A DNA stretch of 64,000 bases from Yamagishiella unicocca (taxonomy: Eukaryota > Chlorophyta > Chlorophyceae > Chlamydomonadales > Volvocaceae), in the NCBI GenBank assembly GCA_003116995.1, contig BDSL01000023.1, positions 372,001 through 436,000 of the forward strand. Reading direction: 5' to 3'. Below are positions 1 through 9,700 of this stretch, in pieces; position 1 is the stretch's first letter, and each line of letters begins with the position of its first letter. The position numbers were made by a program, and so were the translations under genes. The notes under the pieces are model-generated. The model ran no database searches. It worked only from the letters and a program-made list of their open reading frames with translations, and was not told where the DNA came from.

Positions 1-804
1 AAGGCAGCTGAGGCTGAGTGCTGCCATGCCAACCAACCATTCTGCTGCTGCTGCAAGCAGGCAACACAGTGTCCAGTTTAAATGCCCAGATGATGCCATG
101 AGTAGTGATGTGGATGACAGCATTATAGGTGCAGTCACCATTCTCGGGGAACCAGGGATTGACATTCCCAGGGAACCTGGTGATGTTTGTCTAATGTAAG
201 CAATGTTTCTCCTCAAGATTTGATAGTGCTTACCAGGGTCACACACAATTAATGGAATGGTGTCCTCAGGTGGTGTCGAATGTTCGGTAAAATTTGTTAT
301 ATTGAGCCCACTGTGATGTGGGCTTCGTATTCCAGCTACTAAGTACTGACTGAAGTTCAATTTATCTCTATCCATTTCCACATGGCACCTGCTCACCCCA
401 GCCGGTGTGCTGACATGGGCGGGTTCGTGAGTGGCTTATCTATGGCAACATGTATTCGTCATGCCTATCCATTCAAGATCCACTGCGCACATGTGTGGTT
501 TATTTCGATGCTATCGATGTTGGTGCTTGCTTCAGGGGCTGGGAACCAGGTGTGTGTCCTGGATGGCTGGGTTCCTTGGCTTCTGGCCTACCCCTTGCAG
601 GTATTAGGAGAAAAGACTGCTTACATGCAAAAAGCAGAAGCAAGTTGTATGTAATCGCTGAGCCTATCTGCTGGGCCGCTTGCTTATGCCAATCGTTTAT
701 AGACTGTCTTTTAGTGGCAATCAACTACCTATGAACAGTGCAGCACCATTATTTTGCCGTTGTCTGTTCTCTAGCCCCTTGATCAGGGTTTCTGGTGGTC
801 TGCC

Positions 805-824
805 ATAATAATAATAATAATAAT
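805..824. repeat. ATA trinucleotide microsatellite
   Basis: About six and a half ATA units in a row. It is preceded by the same 13-base motif that precedes the TA run about 110 bp further on. Confidence 0.85.
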
Positions 825-953
825 GAGTACGCTGGCACTAGGCCTAGCATGTATTACGGGGGCGGGGCGGTGAGGGTGTTAGTACACCCTATACGCTCGC
901 GCCACCTGTGGTCTGCCATACCTCAGTCATGGTTTGTCCTCCTTCCTGCGTCC

Positions 954-956
<3 letters not shown>

Positions 957-992
<36 letters not shown>
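957..992. repeat. TA dinucleotide microsatellite
   Basis: An uninterrupted run of about 18 TA units. It is self-complementary and likely to vary in length between individuals. Confidence 0.9.
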
Positions 993-993
<1 letters not shown>

Positions 994-1384
994 CAGCAGC
1001 AAGAAATGCGCCAACACCATTGTTTCATCGAGCGCAGCCCGATGATTAAAGTCTGAGACAATGCCATCGGAGCCCATGGGGCCAGAGGCTGCCATCAACA
1101 CCGGGGGCAGCCTTTAGAACCGCTGGGGCTACGTACAGCGGCTTTCTTCGGCGCGGCTGGGGCTGCAGGGATGCCTTCGGAGCTGCTGGGGCTGGAAGGG
1201 CCGCCTTCGGAGCTGCTAGTGCGTGTCGTAGGGGCTGGCCTTGTGGCGGGGTCACTGGGGCTGCCTTCAGTAGTGCTGCTGGAGCTGGAGGTGTGGCTGG
1301 CCAGCAGTGTCATGGCTGGGGCCTGTGGCAATGCCATATGCGCAGCTGAGTCACCCTAGGAAGCAGGGGTGGCATACAAACCGT

Positions 1385-1389
1385 TTACA
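1385..1389 (-). promoter_or_regulatory. candidate TGTAA polyadenylation signal
   Basis: Read on the minus strand this is TGTAA, the usual poly(A) signal of chlorophycean algae. It lies about 95 nt past the stop codon of the DUF455 gene. A pentamer is common by chance, so only its position supports it. Confidence 0.25.
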
Positions 1390-1480
1390 CGACAGGGACA
1401 GAATAGTTGGCGCATGGTCATCGGAAAGCATGGGTGGGCCCATCCGAGCCCATCCACAACTTCCCACCATCGACGACCCA

Positions 1481-4400
1481 TCATACGCAAGCACTGGCTG
1501 CCGCATCCCCACATGCACCCGCTGTGACAGCATCCTCATTAAGGCTTCCCCCAGCAGCCACGGCAGCAGCTTGGGGGATAGCAGTCATGGCCGCAGTGGC
1601 ATCGGAGGCTCCGGCAGCTGGCTTCTGTACTGAGAGTGGCAGGTACCACTCGGGGCCGAACCCAGCGTTGGCGCGGGCTTCCTCGTTAAAGGGCGGCTGT
1701 ATGAGGGGGAGAGACAGCGGCAATTAGTACACATAGAAAATAAACATCGCTTACGTCATGTACGGATGCCGTCCTGAAATGTAGACATGTCAAGCCTTTT
1801 GACGCTTTGGTTGGCTAACGGATAAGAGGCAGTGTCGAGGACCGCCCCTCCAAGATATATCCAACTAAATGAATATCCCTGGGCCGACTTAAGCACTCGT
1901 CAAACGGTTCGGTCGGCTTATTGCGCGGCTATACGAAAGTCCTTGACGGCAAAACCGCTTCTAAGGACGCGTATAACCATTCGATTCGTATCACCTGCTC
2001 CAACGGTTCAAGGGCTCATTGCGCGCACGCCTCACCCTGCTGGACCGATCCCGTGTGGCCCCCTCACCCCCGCGCCCTAACGACCCACGAATCTCCTACC
2101 CACTACCTCCTGCAAAACGGTCGGCCCTATGCCGATAGATGCCGCCGTCCCCTTGGTACTCTTCGCCTTGCACGCCCCTGACGCGCCCCCACTCGCCTTG
2201 AGCGCGCCCCAGAAGTGCGCCCGTACGAGCGAATGGAACCACTCCTCGACGCTGCCGTACTTGCGCCCCTCCAGCACCCAAGCGGGAAGCCCCGCCGACT
2301 CCTTGCCGTCGTCCCCGCCGCCGCCGTCGCCAACGCCCACGTGGTCGCCGTCGCCGTCGCCTCTACAGCCTGCGGCAGAGGAGTGCGCGGCGGCGCAAGA
2401 GCCATCCCCGTGTGGGGCTCCCCCGTGTGGGCCCCCGTCTGCCTCCAGCGCCAGAGTGCGCAAACGAGCGCTGAGCTCCTCGTGTTCCCGGTCGCCCTGA
2501 TGCCGTACACCGCCCACCTCCGGAGCGTCAGCCGGCGGATCCAGAGATCTCCTGCCGTGCGCTACATCGTACAGGTACTTGATCCACCGCACGCCCGCCG
2601 CGCAGTGCGAGATCTCCTCCTGTACGGCATACACGGCGATTGCGTTGCGGGGTTCGGGTTATTACGGTTTTGTTTTCAGCCGCCCCACCAGCTGGCATGT
2701 CACCTCTACCCGAGTACCTCCACCCGAGTACGAGTACACCCTCTACCCTGGCATCCCGAACCCCACTCTATCCCACCCTACCGCACCGCACCGCACCGGG
2801 TAAACCACATCCCGCAGCAGCGCCGCCGACACGCTATCCCCATTATTGGCGAATTTGGCGATTGTGCCCGGAAGCACGTCCAGCCCCCGGGCCTCGTGGA
2901 CGCAGTGCTCAACCGCCAGGCGGGCGGGCAGTGAGTGGGAGGTGGTGGAGGCTGACTCCCACAGCCTGGTTGTTCGTGGGCGGCGTCGGGGCGGGCAGGA
3001 GCTCAGCGAAGAGTGTGACACAGAAAGTCGAGTGGGTGGTGAGCACGGGGTTGGAGCAAGCTGGGTCCCGCATGCAAGGATGTTGGCGGTTGACGACCAG
3101 GAGTTGTGATGGGGGAGGAAGTGAGGACAGCCGGCCGGAGGCACGAGTCGGTGCGCGGGATCAGCGAGTCAGTACAAGGAGCGAGCTCGATGGAGCGCGG
3201 CGGAAGCAAGTTGAGGGCCGTGTGCGTGCAGCTCTGTCTTGATTGGCTCGCTCACTCACCCATCATGTACGACAAAGGCGCCGTAGTGGGATCCAAGTTC
3301 CTGAGCGCCGTACAGCGAGCGGGCCGGCCAGGGAGGGGGGGCGAGGCTAACGACGCAGCGCGCAGTACGGGTTGCAGTACGGCAGCACTCGTGCGACGGT
3401 TTGGGCGGTTGGCGGGCCGGGTGCCTGGTCCATGCAGTATTGAGGGCCCGGCCGAAGTAAAGCATTCTTCGTACGTTTCATGTTTCGATCATCTGACAGT
3501 TGCACACAACCGCCGGGCGACTCTCGGGCCCTGAGGCCCTACCTCGAGCCGCTTCGCCAGCGCCGAGAAGTGGCGACACTCGTCCTCCGCCACCTGCAAC
3601 AAGTACCCATACCAGGGGGGTCCCTCATGTTGCTACCAGTACTGATGTTTGCGAGTACACAGGGGGAGGAGGCGAAGGTGGCGCTGGCACGGAAGCATTG
3701 GGATGTGTAGTAGGTCGGGCGGCGTGGATGGAAGAACCGGTTTGGGCAAGGCACTGGTGGCGGCGGTCGTTCGTACGGCCTTCACGAAGGGAGCCCAGCG
3801 AAAACCCGCAACCCGCAACCCACCACCCGTCCCTCGCCTTCCTTGTCCCTACATCCGGCCCCCAACCCCGGAAAGCCCCCGGCCCGTCATCACCGCAAAC
3901 CCTACGCCCCATTCCTCTCCCACCGCACACCGCACGACCGCGCACCTCCCATCGCTCACCCAGCACGGCTCGCCACATCCCAGCATCGCGGCGCACCTTA
4001 ACGAAATCGTCGAAGAACTGTCGGGGCAGGCCGTACTCGGTCGCGCGCAGTCCAAACCGCGCCACCGCGTCCCACGACAGGTCCACAGCCCAGTTCTCGA
4101 TGTGCACCGCCGAGTGCAGCAGCGCTTGGCGGGAGGCAAGCGTGCCGCCCCTGCCGCGCCGGGGCGCCTACACGGACCCACGGGTCGGTGGCGAACGGCA
4201 GTGCGTGCGGCGGAGCGGCGAATCCAATCCAGGGGCCGGACCATCCGGATCAGCATCAGATTGCACAAGATCGGGGGAGGGAGGCAACCCCACGATGACC
4301 GCCGCGACGACTATGTGACTGGGGCGAGTTACACGGATAAGACCCTCCCCCAGCCACCAATCAGGGAGACGAGCGCCAGGCCGCCGTCTCGCAGCATCAC

Positions 4401-5207
4401 AGCCCTGGACCGGAGGCAGTGTGCAGTGGCTTGCTGCGCTGATTCCGGAACGTGGCTTTGCACTTCGGCCATCGCACCCAGCAGCTTTCAGTTGCTCAAC
4501 ATACTTAACTCATCCATCGAGCGCTGCAGCACAGCCGACGCGGATCCGCCCTGCAGCGTGCGCACCCTCGTCCCTTAACCCGGTTTCGAGCATAAGGCCC
4601 AGGGCTCAGCTGAGCCCATGTCTCGTCGAGCAAAACTAAACCCGCACTGTACGAGCACATGCACTACGCCTGGGCTACGGGCGCTTGGGTGGTCGCTGGC
4701 ACGGCTGGTTTCGGAGCAGGTGCGGTGCTGGCGGTGCGGGGACCGGAGGGAAGTGGGGTGGGGTACTTGCCTCGCCGGGGGTGCCCACGCGGACCTACGG
4801 TCCAAGCATGAAAGAGGGGGGGAGAGGAGGGGTCGTTTGCGGGGTGTATCTTGGTGGCAGGCCACGACGGGGAATGTGGCAGGCATGACCGAGTGGTTTA
4901 GGTTGGAGTGTGGCTGCCTGGTGATTTTGCTGTCCGCGCAAAGCAGTTGGCAAAGAGGGCTGAACGGCGCCGTCCTGCACACGTTCGCGAACCTTACCGT
5001 GTCGTCGGAACGGGCAGGCCGGTCCGGCGCGCGCAGATGTCGCCATTCCACGGGACGGACTCGTTTTATGGTCCCATCACGCCACATATTGACCGTGGCG
5101 TAGGTATAGTCCGCTTTTTTCCATGGATCGGGGCACTGGAGCACCTTCAGTGCGCACTCTACAAGGCTGTCATCTGCGCAAGGAGGCGCCGTCTGCTGAC
5201 TCTCCAT
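1481..5207 (-). CDS. DUF455 family ferritin-like protein, eight exons
   Basis: Spliced exons, 5' to 3': 5207-4998, 4794-4771, 4167-3997, 3593-3543, 3300-3260, 2965-2797, 2619-2197, 1696-1481. Every intron phase matches, giving 434 residues. The family signature appears in order: PDRPAR near residue 60, HIENWAVDL, AEDECRHF, SHYGAFVVHDG, HEARGLD, EEISHCAAG, VRAHFWGALK, then PPFNEEARANAGFGPEWY. The E, ExxH, E, ExxH pattern fits the di-iron carboxylate ligands of the ferritin-like fold. Known family: DUF455 (PF04305, COG2833), widespread in bacteria, activity not established. Exon 7 carries an Asp/Gly-rich insertion of about 70-80 residues between the last ExxH and the FH-LVR segment. Two introns start with GC rather than GT. 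The start is the first in-frame ATG (MESQQ). No clear targeting peptide is visible. Confidence 0.88.
4771..4794 (-). other. 24-nt microexon of the DUF455 gene with GC donor
   Basis: The exon encodes VRVGTPGE. It is preceded on the minus strand by a TAG acceptor and followed by GAG|GCAAGT, a textbook GC-AG donor. Its eight codons join the PDRPAR segment (ending DDT) to APRRGRGG in frame. This supplies the short linker expected between the PDRPAR motif and the HIE helix of this family. Direct joining of the neighbouring exons would also keep frame, so transcript evidence is needed. Confidence 0.6.
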
Positions 5208-5641
5208 TCTGCAGCGCTCAGAAGCCAACACTGTCGTCTCGTAATGAAAGCCGCTAGTTGGGCAGACAAGTAGCTGGAGAAGCAGCGACAGGAGTTTCCG
5301 AGACGGCGAGCTCTGCTCGCAGCACTCGCAAACTTGACAGAGTCTACTTTTTAAATCAAATATTTTCGTTCAATCCTGCAGTCATCACATTGAGCCATAG
5401 CCTCTGTTTTGATCGGATGAGCTGGATAAATTCCAGCAGGAGCGGGTTGCACCGTGTGGCAGTTTATTATCAAGGACGTACAAGTGTCAAATGATGGATG
5501 GACAATTACGGCAGCGCTTTCAAACGCTGAATGGACAATTACGGCAGCGCTCAAGGCGCTGCCGTATGAATTGCGTAAGCGTCGCGCGCCACGTATGACC
5601 CGGCGGGCCCAGGTAACATAAATCAGTTTGGTAATTCTTCT
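5208..5641. other. intergenic region with repeats
   Basis: Lies upstream of the DUF455 start codon. It contains a 21-bp direct repeat (about 5498-5518 and 5531-5551), the second copy of which forms a perfect hairpin. No TATA-like box stands out next to the start codon. Confidence 0.5.
5498..5566. repeat. 21-bp direct repeat plus 11-bp hairpin
   Basis: The 21-mer beginning ATGGACAATTACGGC occurs at 5498-5518 and again at 5531-5551, 33 bp apart. In the second copy TACGGCAGCGC (5540-5550) pairs perfectly with GCGCTGCCGTA (5556-5566) across a 5-nt loop. The first copy has only a degenerate partner. This could be the end of a small transposon or a promoter element. Confidence 0.7.
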
Positions 5642-6061
5642 TCAATACACCCCGCCTAACGGTTTGCGGAGACAGCGAGGCTGCTTCGCCATTTTTCTCC
5701 GGACGCGGCGTGCGACTTCTATTCGTTGGCTCGTCCGTCTACGCAAACGTATGCTGTGTTGTTCTTCAGTTTCATTAAGGCCGCCTCGAAAGGCGTCCAT
5801 GTCCTGGACTGAGGGAGGTAGGGACCCGGTTGCCGCTCGGACACCGGTCAGCCGTATATTATCCTGCGTCAATGCACCGCCTCCGTACTGACTCGACATT
5901 TTGCTGTTTGAAGAGCACATTTCGTGGCATATAGCTGTCCTGACGCTGCGCAGATAAACGCGACCCAACGCTGCGCAGACAAACGCGCCGAGCGCATAGC
6001 TTCTTTCAGGGTGTTCCGTTCGTCCTGCGTCTGTGGCAGTAGTGCTATCAGCCATCCACAT
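5642..6061 (-). CDS. hypothetical ORF, 139 residues
   Basis: An uninterrupted frame from ATG at 6061 to a stop at 5642. The C-terminal third is strongly basic and contains RRRTSQRIEVARRVRRK. No domain was recognised. A 420-nt open frame in sequence of moderate GC is only mildly unlikely by chance. The frame may therefore be spurious, a transposon fragment or a lineage-specific gene. Confidence 0.22.
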   Translation of the reverse strand: MWMADSTTATDAGRTEHPERSYALGAFVCAALGRVYLRSVRTAICHEMCSSNSKMSSQYGGGALTQDNIRLTGVRAATGSLPPSVQDMDAFRGGLNETEEQHSIRLRRRTSQRIEVARRVRRKMAKQPRCLRKPLGGVY

Positions 6062-6706
6062 TGACGTATATTACTTGGATAGGTTTTCTGTTCATTCAAC
6101 AGGGTGATTCGCGTGCGTGGGAGGCCACTTTGCCGGGACTGCTCGCGGGTTGACCGTCGCGAACCTCAGGCACGAGGCCCATGTCGCCACTGCTTCGCGA
6201 AATGCTACCTGGCGTCGAATTTAGCGTGCAAGATGGCGACATTGTGATGGACGGTGAAAATAGCTCCACCAGGTGCGGAGGCAAACGGCCCATGCAGATG
6301 TTGTCGGGCCACCAGCCACGGTATTGATGCGTCCCATAGGACCGCAGAGCCATGACAGATGAAAAAAAACATGTACGGGTTCGTCTCGTAGCCAATTCCA
6401 TGCCTGCGACCTTAAACAGCCCTAGCGTTGGCCCCAATCTAGCTCGTGGCCGGCTATCTGCAACTCAAGTCCACCGACCTTACGCACACATAGTGTATAA
6501 CTCACACATTGTGCCGGTACTTGTAGACGGGTTCAGGACCGGGAAAGCCGAGCCAGCAAGTGCCGTGTTGGCCGTTTCACTTTTACTGGGAGCGACTCCC
6601 GGCCACAACCGCGTTTTTCCCATGACTCTTTCCGCAACTGCAATAATCCTGCACATCAAATAGATGGTGATACATGCCTGCTGATTGCCGCCTTCCTCTT
6701 CCACAG

Positions 6707-9700
6707 GGCTGCCAGAGAAGCAGCGCCAGCCGGCCCTGATCCCCTGGACACCGCCGCCATTCACACCAAACCCATTGACATTCCACGGCTGCACCGCCGC
6801 CTCCACGCCTACGCGCAAGCTTATGGAATTCCCTCCACTGCCATACGGCAGATGGACGAGCTCCTGGCTACCCCACTCGCCGTACGCTTGCTCAAAATGC
6901 CGGAGGAGCGCCTGCACGACTTCCTCGTCCTGGATGCATACAAACCCAGAATGCACGTCATGTACGACCGGTTCATGGACGGCGTCGCCGCCGACTTCGC
7001 TCTGGTTGTACGGCACGCCCCAGAGGCGGCGGATCCCGCCTCTCTGCCCGCCGAGCACCCCGAGCTGTGGGCGAGCTTCGAGGCGTCAGCGGCGGCGCTG
7101 AGCAAGACAGTACCGTACGGGCCGTACGAGGTGCAGGCCCTCGCAACACAGTTCGGCTTGGCGCTGCCGCAGGTGCGAGCGCGAGCGCGCGGGGATGGAC
7201 GAGCGCAACCTGTTCGTTGGAGGTTGGCAGTTGGTTGGGTAGTTGGTCTGGGCGCGGTCCCTGAGCCCCGCCAAAGCGCAGACCAGGGCGACACACAGGT
7301 CTAGGCCCCCAAAGCACAAGCAAGTAATCGCCATACACGCCGCCGGGCTTGGAAACACACTCCCGGCTCCCTGCCTTCCCTTATCGTCCGCGCTGCCTTC
7401 CTCGGTACGCAGTCACTCCTTGATCGCTGCCACCGAGACGGTGTGGCCCCCGTGTCCTGGCAGCAGCGCCACACGGAGGCGAGCGGCGGCCGTGTCGCCG
7501 TGGCATCAGGTGCGGTTGGTGTGCTGGGCTGTGGGCGGGTTGGGGACTCGTAGGGTTGGGGTGGGTTTGACGACTCGTAGGGTTGACGATTCGTAGGGTT
7601 GGGGTGGGCTTGACGACTCGTAGGGTTGGGGTGGGTTTGACGACTCGTAGGGTTGGGGTGGGTTTGACGACTCGTAGGGTTGGGGTGGGTTTGACGACTC
7701 GTAGGGTTGGGGTGGGTTTGACGACTCGTAGGGTTGGGGTGGGTTTGACGACTCGTAGGGTTGGGGTGGGTTTGACGACTCGTAGGGGCCCGAGGAGGCG
7801 TCGCTTTCGTCAAACACACCCCGAGGAGGCGTCGCGCTTGGCCGCATGCATGACAGCCACCGTTGCAGCCCTCCACTCAACCGCCGTTGCGCGAGCTTCT
7901 CCAGCTACTGGAGCCGCTGTCTCCCTCGACGTGTTCCCTCGTGATTGACACATATACACGTCCATGGCCGCTTCATAGCTGCACAGCAGCAGCACTCGGC
8001 GCAGCTCCACACGCACTCGCCCCCACCGCACCCACCACCTTCGGTCCTCATCACCCGCAACGACCCTCTTCTTCCGCCGAACGCGCAACCGCCCCCGCCG
8101 CGCCCTCCCCGGCCGCATTCCTCTTCCCAGAGCAACCCGCTCCTTCCCCGTTCACACTTCCGTTCACACTTCCCCGTTCACACTTCCGTTCACACTTCCC
8201 CGTACGTACCCGCTCCAGGCCCGCTGATATCCGCCTCCCTAGTGGAGACGCCGCTCATGCAGCGCTTCCAGCAGCTGACGGTGGCGGCGCAGGTGCGGTA
8301 GGGGAGGGGAGGGGTACCTTGGGGCAATGGGCGGCACATGCGAGCTGCTCTTGGTGGGTCCTCCTTACGGCCTACCCTTGGGGACTGCTTTTAGCAGTCC
8401 CCAGAAATTTCGACAAGCTGCCTTTAGCAGGTGACTTACATCCCGACCTTCCACTCCCACCTTCTCCGCCCGCTGGCTCGCCGCGATATCGCCTCCTGCA
8501 GGTGGAGGCGCTGCGGCGGTCCCACGACCAGGCCGCCGACACCGCCTCCGCCTCCGCCCCCTGCACCTCTCGCTATCTTGACCGGACGGAGCTGCTGGCC
8601 AGCTCCCTTGCCCGCCTGGCGCAGACGGTGGACAGGATCAACGGCCTGAGGCACGGCTGCCGAGTGGCGCTGTTCGCCGGTGCGCCTCATTTCCCCCATA
8701 CTTGCAAGAGGGGGGATGGGAGGGTTGAGAGGAAACCCGTAGATGGCAAGGAGGGAGGGAGGATGAGTGGCGAGAACACCGGGGGCACTGGGGAGGTCCG
8801 GGGACACTGGACAGGGGACATTGCCGATCCACCGCGTGTCGCGCCAGCTGGAGGGCGGCAGCGCGAGGAGCTGATGCGGGGGCAGCCCGCCGCTGCCGGA
8901 GCAGCAATGCAGCTGCTGGCTATTGGCTGCTTCCCATCGGAATCCGTCGCCGTACATCGTGACCAGCACGCCGTCATGCAACCACGATTAGCCCTAACGA
9001 TTACAGCCCTAACGATTACAGCCCTAACGATTACAGCCCTAACGATTACAGCCCTAACGATTACAGCCCTAACGATTACAGCCCTAACGATTACAGCCCT
9101 AACGATTACAGCCCTAACGATTAGCCCCAACGATTAGCCCCAACGATTAGCCCTAACCGACGCGCCCCCGGCCCCGGACTCCCAAAGCGCGTGTGTGTCT
9201 CCTGCCGGGTCGCGCCCACCACCCAGCCCTGACCTCTTCCTCGCGCCACCCCTCCTAAGCCGCTCATCGCCGAATGGGCTTCGTGACCCCACCTCGCCCC
9301 GCTCCGTGCCTGCCCTTCTGTACGACAGGCCGTCGCTCCAGCGACCTGCGGTACCTGGTGCTCCAGAACCTGTACTGCGCCGCGCACCTGGCGGGGTACG
9401 GCGGGACCAGCTCGCTGTTCGTTGCGGCGGTTGTGTGCCGCGAGTGGGCATGCATGGGGCTGCCGGAGCGGGAGCAGTGGGGCGGCGCGGGGCGGCTGGT
9501 GGGCACACACGCACATGAGCAGGTGCGAGGCCTGGGGGCGGGGGCGGGGCTGGGGGCTTCCAGCCTGAGGTGCCACTGGGGCTGTGGGGGGCCACATCCG
9601 GGCCAACATACTGGCCAACGCACGCGACTGCGCGCGCTCCCGAAACACGGCGAGGTCACCCACCATGTCACGTAGTAAATGTGTTGATCCCTGACAGAGT

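Larger units (their letters stand above)
1..1480. other. intergenic region, no gene recognised
   Basis: No reading frame here resembles a known protein. It holds an ATA triplet microsatellite near 805-824 and a TA dinucleotide run near 957-992. A 13-base motif (GTGGTCTGCCATA) occurs just before each of them, near 794 and 908. Around 1100-1300 there are short direct repeats containing CTTCGGAGCTGCT. The right part is presumably the 3' untranslated region of the DUF455 gene. Confidence 0.5.

Noticed and set aside
7301..7876. Minus-strand protein with repeated TSRQTHPNP
   Set aside because: The repeats are the 27-bp intronic array read in frame. There is no non-repetitive domain.
7863..9137. 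Single 424-codon plus-strand frame
   Set aside because: It mixes intron, exon and array sequence (ALTIT repeats). Only 8502-8679 of it is coding in that frame by splice-phase analysis.
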